Shown here: piece after piece, positions 33,240 to 43,989 of the stretch
Position numbering within the stretch: position 1 is the stretch's first letter
How the letters are laid out: each line of letters starts with the position of its first letter
Source: Girardinichthys multiradiatus
Lineage: Eukaryota > Chordata > Actinopteri > Cyprinodontiformes > Goodeidae
NCBI RefSeq assembly: GCF_021462225.1
Contig: NC_061815.1
Coordinates: 49,663,873 to 49,727,872 of the forward strand
Reading direction: 5' to 3'
DNA length: 64,000 nucleotides
Translations under genes and position numbers: made by a program
The notes under the pieces: generated by a model
What the model was told of the DNA's origin: nothing
Databases searched by the model: none
The model's input: only the letters and a program-made list of their open reading frames with translations

Positions 33240-35335
33240 CTATATATTAACTAGAAAGCATGCAGTAGCCATCAGTGCTATATATATACTGTATATAACG
33301 TGACGGTAATCGGTATTTTACAGGTGTGTCGAGATTGGCCAAATAATACAGCTTTAATAATACAACAACAGTAAAGTGTGTTAGCAGTTCATTGCGGGTC
33401 ATATCCATGGCTGACTGAAAATTAAATGAAACTAGAACTAGAACTGGAGTTTGAGTGAGAAATGAGAGGATGTCAAGAGTTTGGCATGATTCAGTGCTAT
33501 TCTCGAGTTATTCCACCAGGTGGCGCACTATGACAAAGGACATTTTGCTTATCATTAAATATCCATTTAAAGTTTACACACCAATGGAAAAACACGGTAT
33601 ACGAAGTCTCTGTGTATGTATAGACCCCAAACATTTATAGAAAATAAAGATAAATTTAAACAACCATAATAATACATTTATTATGACATGCCTTACATTA
33701 CTGTGGATGAATATGGCACCAATCCTATGGCGCTTCTGGTGAGTAACTGTCACTATCGTAATATTAATTATTCATTGTCTCAGTGTCTCCATGGCAACTG
33801 GGCAAACTCTATCTGCTAACGAGGACAGTAAGATGGAGATGAAAAACTGCACTGTTAAGCATTTTATGTCTCAGGAATATTAATGTGCCAACAAGCGGAA
33901 AAAGATGACGGCTAAAGGAATAAAGATAAGTGTATAAAATGACAGAATAAGGTACATTCTGGCTGTGCATATTTTTTATTTTTGTAGGTAAAATCTAGGC
34001 ACAGCAAAAAAGCTCATGTAACATGACAAATTGTGTTATTAACCTTATTTTATGTATTCCAATGCATTAAATATTAAAATGAATACAGTACATGTTTATG
34101 GTATGCACTGAAGGCCTGCATTTCATTTAGAAAACATGTATTTACAGTATTAATGGGATTTTGCAGTTTACATTTTGACTTAAAAGAATAGGAAACATGA
34201 GGGCTGCATTCCACCTGTTCATCCAAGCATGAAATGCAGCTCTTGTTAACAAGTCATCTTTCTCAGCTTTTCAGTTAAACTTTCTGCCCTGTAGAAGGTC
34301 TATTAAGCCACTTTTACATTACTCTCTTCTCAGAATGTCTCCCCCGTTCTCCCTCAGCTTGAACATCCTGGTCACCACTCATCTATGTCAGATCTAGGCA
34401 TGAAGAGCAGTGAAAGTCCATCCAATATATTATCAGCAATTTGAACGTTTGGTACCTAAATATTATTGCATGACAAATATTGCATCCGATCTGTTCTTTA
34501 CATTTGCATTAATGTATGCATTAATATTGCAATAATTATAGGGATTTATTTTCTAGCTTTGTAAAAGGGGCTACATGTCCCCAACAATATATTTGTGGAT
34601 TATGACAGAAATTACATCAGTAAAATATTATGAAAACAAAATTTGGGGGAAATCATATTGCAACAGCTTTAAAATTGAGAATATAAATAAATGTAGAAAC
34701 AGTTATAGGAAGTAGAATTTAAGAACACACTGGTTCATTCTTCATTTCTAATTATTTTTAACTAAAATTTGAATAAAGAAATTCAAGCAGGAATATATTT
34801 ATATTTGGCCTGATTAGTTTCAGACTTGAGGCTCTTCTTGGAGGTTCTGGTCAACAGGGCTGGACCAAGGTTTTTGAGGCCCTTGGGAGCCCACTTCCAG
34901 CTAAGCCTGTTACATTTATAAAGTCTGCTGAGGAGGAGCAAACTTTATTGTGAAGAAATAATATTTGAAATATGACTGATGGTCTTTCTTAGTATTTAAG
35001 TAAGGTTTATCTTTATAACACTTTTCACAAGTTAAAAACTGCAAAGTGCTAACTACTATTACAATACATGAACATTTAACTATTTTTTCAATCTAAGGCA
35101 TTCAATAACTAAAGAAATCTCTTCATAAATCAATATTGTTCTATGTGTGCACCTGTTTTTTAAGACACAGTCAAAAATGATAATGCAACTTGGAGCCCCT
35201 AGGGCAGCAGCATAACTTAAGCAGTGTCAAATTTAGTGGAACTAAATTTAATTTGTGCACCAATGAGACGCTGCTAACCAATTTTATGGTGGCTATTTTA
35301 TAATTAACCCAAAAAAACTGTTGTATTTTATTCTA
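32820..35335. other. No gene recognised
   Basis: About 2.5 kb of AT-rich DNA downstream of cxcl14. It includes a (TA)n(TG)n microsatellite at about 33208-33239. No exon or recognisable transposon end was found. Confidence 0.5.
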
Positions 35336-35660
35336 TTCTGTCGCTACATGCATGCTCAGTATGAGGGATTGCTGCAAAGTCAACACCAGTGACTGTCCAC
35401 TGTCTCTACATGCTCATCCAGGAGGAGTGAATGCTGCAAGTCACTGACTGGATGCAATCTGCTGGGTTTCCTTAGATAGAAAAACTTTTTAACCAATTTG
35501 AATAAATAATTGAATATGACTGCACTGTTCAATGGTTAGGATTAATTGGAATGTATGAATCTGATTTGAAATCTGTAGGATTTGATTAAATTGACTTTGT
35601 AAAGTGCCTTGAGAAGACTTGTTATGAATTGGTGCAATATAAATGAACTAAATTACATTA
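35336..35660 (+). mobile_element. L2-type LINE 3' UTR fragment
   Basis: 'tcgctacatgcatgctcagt', 'gcaatctgctgggtttcctt' and 'taaagtgccttgagaagact' match, sense for antisense, the 3' UTR of the L2 copy at 60000-61600. A severely 5'-truncated insertion with the element 3' end at about 35650. Confidence 0.75.
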
Positions 35661-35696
35661 TTCTATTCTATCTTTTTCTATTTGATTGGTGTGAGG

Positions 35697-35928
35697 TATG
35701 GGGTAACATAACTGTCAAAAAGACGTATGAGTAGGTGTCTAAATGTGTAAATGTCAGTAAATAAATTTAAGATTTGTATTTGTGCCTTGCTGTCAACTTA
35801 TACATGCATGTGATATCAGATGTTTCATCTGTGAGAATACAAGTTTAGAAGATAAGAATACAAGTTACAAAGTTTCAATTTTGCAACAATACAGGTACAA
35901 ATCATAAATTTAAAAGTACAAAAGTACA
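35697..35928 (+). repeat. Outer left inverted-repeat arm, distal half
   Basis: Reads TATGGGGTAACATAACTGTC and continues to 'caggtacaaatcataaattt'. Its reverse complement is at about 49044-49275. Confidence 0.8.
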
Positions 35929-37349
35929 ACAGGAATAATAATAAGTTCAACCGAGTTCTGAAGAATCTTTACAGCACAGCCTTCCTGGACTTTCACCTAC
36001 TCCTAGAACCAGGTTTGGGAGACGGGTTGTGAAACCAGATAGACTGAATTTGTAGCTGAAGGAAATAAAATAATGGGTGTAAATAGTATGCTAAAAGGTT
36101 AAGAATGAGTAAATAAGGATTTCTATTTATATGTTTTTTCTATAGGTAGAAGCAGACCTTCTGGCTATAGAGGCACAATACTCCTCTAAGGTCTGTTGAA
36201 TCAAAGGTAGTCCACCCATTGATTCCAGAGAGGGGAGATGTGGTGTTAATGTTATGCATGGTTCAAACCTCAAATGGCCACCTGTGATGACATCATAAGG
36301 AAGTGTTAGGCTCCGGAGGCAGGTGACGCTGATTGTATGATGAAGCCCATGCTGGAAGTTTGGAGATCCTGAATAAACCAATATCGATGATACAGTTTGA
36401 CTCAGCGCAGTCTTTCTAAAAATACGACGCGAACCTAACTCCCCAAATGAAGCTGTTACACTCCAAACCAGTTGGTGGCGGTAAAACACTTGAACGTTGT
36501 TCGCCAACCCGTTAAACAAGAAGAAGAAGAAGCGGGTCTTAATAAATAAACCTGTTCTTGTGGGTTTTACTTTGTTTATTCCTCTCATGACGGACATTAT
36601 GTGCTGTAAATTTGCTTTGGATAAAGAGCAAATATCTCCAAATTCACAAAGATAGTTGTGTATGATGTGAGGAATGGACGACCCAAAACATACGTTGATC
36701 GGTTAATCCGTGTCCCATAGGGTAATAAAACATTACACGGTGTGAGTGTCAGGCTGAAATAATGTTTTGTTGTTGGAAACATGTTCTAATACGTCACAGG
36801 GACAGTATGTTTGATAGACGAATATGTAAAGTACTTCAATAATACATCTGCTAGAGCTGATTATTTTTTAGAAAAACAGACATTTCTACTCAGAAATTAG
36901 CTCAAATAAATATCTTTCATTAATCGAGTAATGTGTTATATTTTACATTAGAACGCGATCTACCAGAATAAAAAGCCAACATTCATTTTTCAGGAAGCCT
37001 AATTTTTCCTGCTCAACAGAGTGAGAATCCATGCTTTTCTATCAGTGGTAAAAGATTCTACTTAAACCCGATGTGTTGGAAAACAGTGTTTCAAGTGAAC
37101 ATGACACACGTTGGAAAATACTTTGATTCTCCAAGCGATAGAAAAAAAAACACGCAAACTGTGTAAAAAACAAGAAAAAAAAAAGACAGATCTAGACAGC
37201 GTAGAGCTCTTCGCAGGGGAACAGCACAAGATCCGCCTTCTCTTCTTCTACGTGTTTAACGGGGGTTAGCTAAAAAGTTTCAGGTGCATTACCGCCACCA
37301 ACTGGTAAGGAGTGTAACAGCTTCATCTGGGGTTTTAGATTCGTACTTG
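35929..37349. mobile_element. Insertion splitting the outer left arm
   Basis: About 1.4 kb absent from the matching place in the right arm. Its right part is bracketed by inverted segments 36438-36545 and 37228-37337, which share 'accgccaccaactggt', 'ggagtgtaacagcttcat' and a TTCTTCTTCT-type edge. A frame at 36127-36597 (-) runs through one arm and has no known domain. It is probably a non-autonomous DNA transposon of unassigned family. Confidence 0.5.
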
Positions 37350-37614
37350 TATGGGGTAAGAACGCTGTCAAAAACAATGTGTATATAAAGACGAAATGTG
37401 TGCATATCAGTCAATAGTTGTGCAGAAGTAAAATCCAAAAAAGGTATTATATATTTTCTCTATAAGAATACAAAATAAAATGTTACAGCTTCAAGAAATT
37501 ACAAAGACAAAGTTCAAGTTTATAGTTGTGGTTTATTCTTTATGAATACAATATGCTATAACAGCTTGTGAATACGATTTCTTTTCTATGGAAATACGAA
37601 TTTACATCAGCGAC
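37350..37614 (+). repeat. Outer left inverted-repeat arm, proximal half
   Basis: Starts TATGGGGTAAGAACGCTGTC and includes 'tttctctataagaatacaaa' and 'gtggtttattctttatgaat'. Its reverse complement occupies 48803-49043. Confidence 0.82.
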
Positions 37615-38150
37615 TTGGTGTCACGTGATCTGAGGCTGGTTAGTGGAGCGCAGTCAGTCGATTCGCGTTGCGCATGCGCTGTCACACTCCTCACCGCATG
37701 TAAACGTAGTGCGGGATTGGCTGACGGAAAGCGATAATAAAGCCCGCATCTGAGCGGACTTCGCCGAAGTATATTACCCACAATTTACTGCTGCAGGTGA
37801 CGTTCTGAGCAAAAACCAATCATAACCGTCAACGTAACCAGCCATCAAATCAGAATAATAAGAACTGCGTAAACTTTAGACAGCAAGCCGACAAATATAT
37901 TTTTTCACTTTTTTTCCAGGCTCAACATTGTAAGAAACCAGTGGGTTCAGAGTGAGTCTGGGCAGTCAGTAGATCATAATACTGAAGTTACCTCCGTCGC
38001 TTCCTGCACTTTCTTCTCCTCAAAACAATTGCTTTAAAATAGTTTAAAATAGTTTTTTTTAGCAGCAAGACTGTGAAAACAGCGCTGGTTCCCGCCCTTT
38101 TTGATGTTGCAGTTACGTTGCAAAGGTGCAAGTTGATGACGTAACCTCTA

Positions 38151-38266
38151 CTGTCCCAATTCTCCAATTCTGCAGCTTGTAACCTGCGCACTTCAACCCT
38201 TACATGCACTTGTACAAAGTACATACTTCATAGAGGTGCGTAGGGTGTAGTGTGGGAATTGGGACA
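38151..38266. repeat. 116-bp short inverted-end repeat
   Basis: Opens CTGTCCCAATTCTCC and closes GGGAATTGGGACAG, giving about 12 bp of near-matching inverted ends. The right end of the Harbinger-like element (AATTGGGACAG near 47340) uses the same terminus, so this may be an extended left terminus or a small MITE at the edge. Confidence 0.5.
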
Positions 38267-38951
38267 GGGCCTCCCTCAAATGCGGCCGATGTGTCCTTAT
38301 TTTGCCCGATTTGAAAGATGCGTTGTGAGTATCCTTCTCGGCCCATCATTTCCCATCATTCATTGCGGGTCGAAGCGGATTGGTCAAGCAGGGGAAGCCA
38401 TGGCGGACCATAGCAACAAAAGCTGTGAGCAAATTGTGGAAAATGACACTTTCTGTGACACAAATTAACTTCTACAATGTTTTTAGTGCGGGAATATAAC
38501 TATGTAGACGTGAAATATCTGCTTGATTTATCTAGACATCGCTTCATTTCAAATGTGCTCCGACGTGTTCGGAGTTTTCCGTTCCCGGCGTAGTAACCGG
38601 CTCGCCTCGCCAGCCCTACCGGCGGTGAGGTGAGCTAGACCCGGTAGAGATCTGACCGGACTATCGGCACTAAGCTCCCGCTGGCAGTCATCACAATGAA
38701 CGTTTAACACAAGTGATTTCTAACAGTTTATGTTATTATTTTAATTGTTACTGAAAATCGATTTAACATTTCAGGTGATATTAAGGTTAACCAGAATAAA
38801 TGGACAGTTTTATGTAATCCAACCGTATCGCTGGAGAGTGTGATTGAGAATAAATAAGCTTTACAATATTAATTTTAAATGAAGAAATGTGCTACATGTT
38901 TTAAAAGTATATTTATAATTCAGTTAGCATTATAATTTCTGATTCCAGGTA
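38267..38951 (+). repeat. Harbinger left inverted arm
   Basis: About 685 bp matched in reverse by the right arm, including the 'aatgatgggaaatgatggg'-type stretch, the ATGGCGGACCATAGCAACAA start-codon context at about 38400 and the GC-rich block at 38580-38660. Confidence 0.85.
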
Positions 38952-39053
38952 AACCCGACGAGGAATAAACCTCCAAATGTAAATGAATCTCAGTAAAGAA
39001 GTTAAAAGTTTGAAAGAGCTTGTTTTAGACATTTGCATAGAAATGTTTTTATA

Positions 39054-40621
39054 CAGGTCCTTCTCAAAAAATTAGCATATTGTGATAAAGTTCATTATTT
39101 TCCATAATGTCATGATGAAAATTTAACATTCATATATTTTAGATTCATTGCACACTAACTGAAATATTTCAGGTCTTTTATTGTCTTAATACGGATGATT
39201 TTGGCATACAGCTCATGAAAACCCAAAATTCCTATCTCACAAAATTAGCATATCATTAAAAGGGTCTCTAAACGAGCTATGAACCTAATCATCTGAATCA
39301 ACGAGTTAACTCTAAACACCTGCAAAAGATTCCTGAGGCCTTTAAAACTCCCAGCCTGGTTCATCACTCAAAACCCCAATCATGGGTAAGACTGCCGACC
39401 TGACTGCTGTCCAGAAGGCCACTATTGACACCCTCAAGCAAGAGGGTAAGACACAGAAAGAAATTTCTGAACGAATAGGCTGTTCCCAGAGTGCTGTATC
39501 AAGGCACCTCAGTGGGAAGTCTGTGGGAAGGAAAAAGTGTGGCAGAAAACGCTGCACAACGAGAAGAGGTGACCGGACCCTGAGGAAGATTGTGGAGAAG
39601 GGCCGATTCCAGACCTTGGGGGACCTGTGGAAGCAGTGGACTGAGTCTGGAGTAGAAACATCCAGAGCCACCGTGCACAGGCGTGTGCAGGAAATGGGCT
39701 ACAGGTGCCATATTCCCCAGACCTGGGCTACAGAGAAGCAGCACTGGACTGTTGCTCAGTGGTCCAAAGTACTTTTTTCGGATGAAAGCAAATTCTGCAT
39801 GTCATTCGGAAATCAAGGTGCCAGAGTCTGGAGGAAGACTGGGGAGAAGGAAATGACAAAATGCCAGAAGTCCAGTGTCAAGTACCCACAGTCAGTGATG
39901 GTCTGGGGTGCCGTGTCAGCTGCTGGTGTTGGTCCACTGTGTTTTATCAAGGGCAGGGTCAATGCAGCTAGCTATCAGGAGATTTTGGAGCACTTCATGC
40001 TTCCATCTGCTGAAAAGCTTTATGGAGATGAAGATTTCATTTTTCAGCACGACCTGGCACCTGCTCACAGTGCCAAAACCACTGGTAAATGGTTTACTGA
40101 CCATGGTATCACTGTGCTCAATTGGCCTGCCAACTCTCCTGACCTGAACCCCATAGAGAATCTGTGGGATATTGTGAAGAGAACGTTGAGAGACTCAAGA
40201 CCCAACACTCTGGATGAGCTAAAGGCCGCTATCGAAGCATTCTGGGCCTCCATAAGACCTCAGCAGTGCCACAGGCTGATTGCCTCCATGCCACGCCGCA
40301 TTGAAGCTGTCATTTCTGCAAAAGGATTCCCGACCAAGTATTGAGTGCATAACTGTACATGATTATTTGAAGGTTGACGTTTTTTGTATTAAAAACACTT
40401 TTCTTTTATTGGTTGGATGAAATATGCTAATTTTGTGAGATAGGAATTTTGGGTTTTCATGAGCTGTATGCCAAAATCATCCATATTAAGACAATAAAAT
40501 ACCTGAAATATTTCAGTTAGTGTGCAATGAATCTAAAATATATGAATGTTAAATTTTCATCATGACATTATGGAAAATAATGAACTTTATCACAATATGC
40601 TAATTTTTTGAGAAGGACCTG
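39054..40621 (+). mobile_element. Tc1/mariner element, copy B
   Basis: Starts CAGGTCCTTCTCAAAAAA and ends with its reverse complement, flanked by TA at 39052-39053 and 40622-40623. Length is 1568 bp with terminal repeats of about 200 bp. Same family as 11489-13087. It sits in the interior of the Harbinger-like element, just right of that element's left arm. Confidence 0.93.
39382..40344 (+). CDS. Tc1 transposase, copy B, with in-frame internal deletion
   Basis: A 320-codon frame from ATG (MGKTADLTAVQKATIDTLKQ). Helix-turn-helix: KEISERIGCSQSAVSRHL and the paired-like basic region GRKKCGRKRCTTRRGDRTL. The DD34E triad is complete (FSDESKF, QHDLAPAH, NPIENLW). Compared with copy A it lacks 14 residues between GYRC-IPQ and TWATEKQ, in the linker before the catalytic core, so it is 320 rather than an expected 334. 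The frame is open but the deletion probably impairs folding. Intact N-terminus here and intact linker in copy A together reveal the ancestral protein's extent. Confidence 0.85.
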   Translation: MGKTADLTAVQKATIDTLKQEGKTQKEISERIGCSQSAVSRHLSGKSVGRKKCGRKRCTTRRGDRTLRKIVEKGRFQTLGDLWKQWTESGVETSRATVHRRVQEMGYRCHIPQTWATEKQHWTVAQWSKVLFSDESKFCMSFGNQGARVWRKTGEKEMTKCQKSSVKYPQSVMVWGAVSAAGVGPLCFIKGRVNAASYQEILEHFMLPSAEKLYGDEDFIFQHDLAPAHSAKTTGKWFTDHGITVLNWPANSPDLNPIENLWDIVKRTLRDSRPNTLDELKAAIEAFWASIRPQQCHRLIASMPRRIEAVISAKGFPTKY

Positions 40622-40725
40622 TATTTTCTTCAAATTAAGACAAATGTAAAATTAAAAAAGACTTTTTTTTACACTGATATTAAGCAAGATGGTTTTTTTT
40701 GGTATTTTCATATATATTTTTTTAG

Positions 40726-41435
40726 GTACAAAGGAGCAGACGGGCCAGTTTATGAAGCTCAGGGCTGAGAACCACCACCTTTTTACTGGAGCTAAAAACT
40801 CAGCCACCGTGGCTTGGAGGTACAATAACAACATTCTTTACAGTCAGTTTCTGTCCAGTTTCAATAACTCCGATCTTTCTAACTTTCATAAATATCCATA
40901 GTGATTAACATACTTCTTTTGGTTTAGGACAATTCTGGAGAAGATGGACCAACAGGGGAAGGTCAACCCCTTGCAGGCCAAAACAATGTGGGACAATTTG
41001 AAAAACAAAAAATAATTTAGATTATGTTCAGAAGTTCTCATGTCACACAAATAAAAAAATATTTCTAAAAGTCTTGTTGGTTTCTCTGTTTAATCAACTC
41101 TTTTTTTTTTATTCCATCTAACTTTAGGATTGTAAGTATCCAGGGTCAGGAGAGGGAGTCAGTGAAAAGCCCACTGCTGCTACTTGGACCTGGTTTGTCC
41201 TTATGGATGAGATGTTGGGTCAGAGGTCTTCCACAACACCTCCTGTCCTGATTGCCTCCATCCCTGAGGACACTCCAGGGCCAAGCGGAGCGGTGGTCAA
41301 CCAGATGGAGAAGGAAGACAGTGAGCCAGCAGGAAGGGGTCAGAAAAGAAAGAGAGACAGAGATGATGGAGTTGATCAGGGAGGACATGAGGCTACAGAG
41401 AATGGACAGACTGTTTTCCATCTTAGAAAGAATGG
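40726..41435 (+). pseudogene. Harbinger Myb/SANT-like DNA-binding protein gene
   Basis: Three exon-like pieces: 40726-40819 (GTKEQTGQFMKLRAENHHLF, then TGAKNSATVAWR) with donor GTACAA; 40928-41015 (TILEKMDQQGKVNPLQAKTM, then WDNLKNKK), which runs into a stop; and from 41129 (DCKYPGSG, TWTWFVLMDEMLGQRSS, PPVLIASIPEDTPGPSG, then acidic and basic stretches such as RGQKRKRDRDD). The Trp/aromatic spacing matches the trihelix/Myb-like domain of Harbinger accessory proteins, which bind terminal repeats and help import transposase. Any first exon lies left of the Tc1 insertion. A stop after the second exon makes intactness doubtful. Confidence 0.6.
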
Positions 41436-42093
41436 TACTGAAATAAGGTGCTATAAAAGAAATATTAAGTTTTGTTCAGATTGTTTCTTAAAGTTTTAAG
41501 GTGTTCTAATAAATTTCAAAATAGTTTTTGTCACTAATGTTATTTCCATTTGATCTAACAATACATCAACTTCATTTAAAGTTATAAACAGAATTTATTA
41601 TGAAAAATACAAACAGCATTTTAAACAGAATGGGGGAAGAAAACATTCAAACAGATCAAGATTACAAGACAAAAGGCATAAAATAAAACTACGTACAAAT
41701 ATTTATAATGGAGACAGCAGGATCAACCTGAGTGACTGATTCCTGGTAAAACCTCTTCAACAGAACAAAGAGGCAGATGTCTTTCTGAACAGAAAGTCTG
41801 ACGATGTGGCTAAATCTCTCACAAGGTCAGAGACTTGGATGAGATGCTGCAACTGAGACCTGTGGTTAGTCTTTCTGGATGGTGAGCAAAGCATCACACA
41901 GGTGGTCTGCAGATGTTTGTGATGTCTCTCTCCGCTGTCCACGGTATCGTCCATCAAGTGGGTTTAAAGGGCTGGCTGAATTGACGGCTGTCACATCACT
42001 AAGAGGTAATCTGAAAAATGCAGAATTAGAAGATGGTGCTCATAAAATATTACAATTAGTTATACCCCTCAAACATTAATCACATCTATAATA

Positions 42094-43060
42094 TTATACT
42101 TGGCTGACACAGTAGTCATGTTCTGGTGGTACCTCCTCCAGGGCAGACACCTCAGCTGAAAGCTGGTCCCACCAGAGAGCAACGCTGACTGTCTCAGTCC
42201 AAACCTCACCCTCTTCTACAGGCTCCTCTGGGTCATCTTCTAGGGCCATGACATCCCCAGCACCAAGGCAGATGTTGTGGAGGATGGCGCATGCTGTTAT
42301 GACCTGAAAACTATTTAAAAGAGGGTGCATATATGTGTATATATTAAGTATAATGTATATATAAAATGGATCTAGGTCAAAACTTACGTGAGGTACAAAG
42401 ATGTCATGCACCTCCAGCGCTTGCAGGAAGATGGCCCTGAATCTGGTCTTCATCATTCCAAAAACACGTACAGTGGGCTGTGGCGGAGCACCCTAGAGTC
42501 ATGCACTGACCCAGGCCAGCCCACATATGTGTCAATAGAATGGCTCTCAGAAACTGCCAGCAGGATTATGGAAGGGAAGAGTTTCCTGTTCCTGTAGCAC
42601 TGACCATCAGGGCTGCTTGGACACCTGAAGTGGATATGGCAGCCGTCAATTGCACCCACAGCTTTAAGAAAAGCTCTGTGGCGTCCAGCCCTGCAAACTC
42701 ACGGGACACTGCCTTAAATCCTCAGGGGTCTTTAGAAGGTAGATGACCTGGTGACGAATAGCTACGATCTCCTCTGTAACTCTGTGGACGATGCGATGGA
42801 CAGTAGAGCGAGGCATCCCAAACACTCTTCAGACCACTCTGTAGGATGTGCCACTTGCCACCAAGAAAAGAAAAACCAAGGTCTCAATAGTAGCACCCAT
42901 CCATGTTGCCTATCCTGGTGCAAAAGATTAAGCAGCACTGCCAGAGACTCCCTGCTCAGCTGAAAATCTGGCCTGGTGTCCTCCTGGTTGAAGAAACGTT
43001 TCAGGACTGGGACACTCAGGTTGATCCTGCAGTAAAGAGGTCTGGTCTAGAAAAGGGAAG
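42094..43060 (-). pseudogene. Harbinger DDE-type (DDE_4-like) transposase, broken
   Basis: Minus-strand pieces in order: a degraded N-terminal part with STVHRIVHRVTEEIVAIRH and AVSREFAGLDATELF; GAIDGCHIHFRCPSS (first Asp), YVGWPGSVHDSRVLRHSPLY (second Asp); GMMKTRFRAIFLQALEVHD; then, after an intron with GTAAGT and TTTCAG ends (about 42305-42388), VITACAILHNICLGAGDVM and an acidic tail. The conserved segment carrying the third acidic residue should lie between SPLY and GMMKTRF, but these are fused, so it is deleted. This is the PIF/Harbinger nuclease family; the copy cannot catalyse transposition. Confidence 0.7.
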
Positions 43061-43358
43061 AATGGAGATGGAAAAACACATTATTTTTAAGGCATGCTTC
43101 TGGATATTATAAGTGATCAAAGCAAGAAGATACTAATACACCAAAAACACTGCATTATTATATAATTATCTAAGAGCAGCCAGAGGGGATCAAATACTTT
43201 ATAATTCCCATCTATCTTAAAATTGAAAGCTGTTGTTCATATATATATATATAAATAAAATATGTCAACATACATTAGCCATAAAGTTGCTATCTCTTTG
43301 TTTATTGGCTAGTTAAATCAAACATCTTTTTTACCTGAACATGATTGTCTCTGGATTG

Positions 43359-43989
43359 TACCTGGAATCAGAAATTATAATGCTAACTGAATTATAAATA
43401 AACTTTTAAAACATATAGCACATTTCTTCATTAAAAATTAATATTGTAAAGCTTATTTATTCTCAATCACACTCTCCAGCGATACAGTTGGATTACATAA
43501 AACTGTCCATTTATTCTGGTTAACCTTAATATCACCTGAAATATTAAATCGATTTTCAGTAACAATTAAAATAATAACATAAACTGTTAGAAATCACTTG
43601 TGTTAAACGTTCACTGTGATGACTGCCAGCAGGAGCTTAGTGCCGATAGTCCGGTCAGATCTCTACCGGGTCTAGATCACCTCACCGCCGGTAGGGCTGG
43701 CGAGGCGAGCCGGTTACTACGCCGGGAACGGAAAACTCCGAACACGTCGGAGCACATTTGAAATGAAGCGATGTCTAGATAAATCAAGCAGATATTTCAC
43801 GTCTACATAGTTATATTCCCGCACTAAAAACATTGTAGAAGTTAATTTGTGTCACAGAAAGTGTCATTTTCCACAATTTACTCACAGCTTTTGTTGCTAT
43901 GGTCCGCCATGGCTTCCCTTGCTTGACCAATCCGCTTTGACCCGCAATGAATGATGGGAAATGATGGGCCGGGAAGGATACTCACGACC
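43359..43989 (-). repeat. Harbinger right inverted arm, inner part
   Basis: Reverse complement of 38267-38951, broken at 43989 by the P-like element. Shares 'ccggttactacgccgggaac' and neighbouring GC-rich sequence with the left arm. Confidence 0.85.

Noticed and set aside
36127..36597. 156-codon minus-strand frame as a gene
   Set aside because: It crosses one arm of an inverted repeat and contains no recognisable domain, so it is better explained as transposon sequence.
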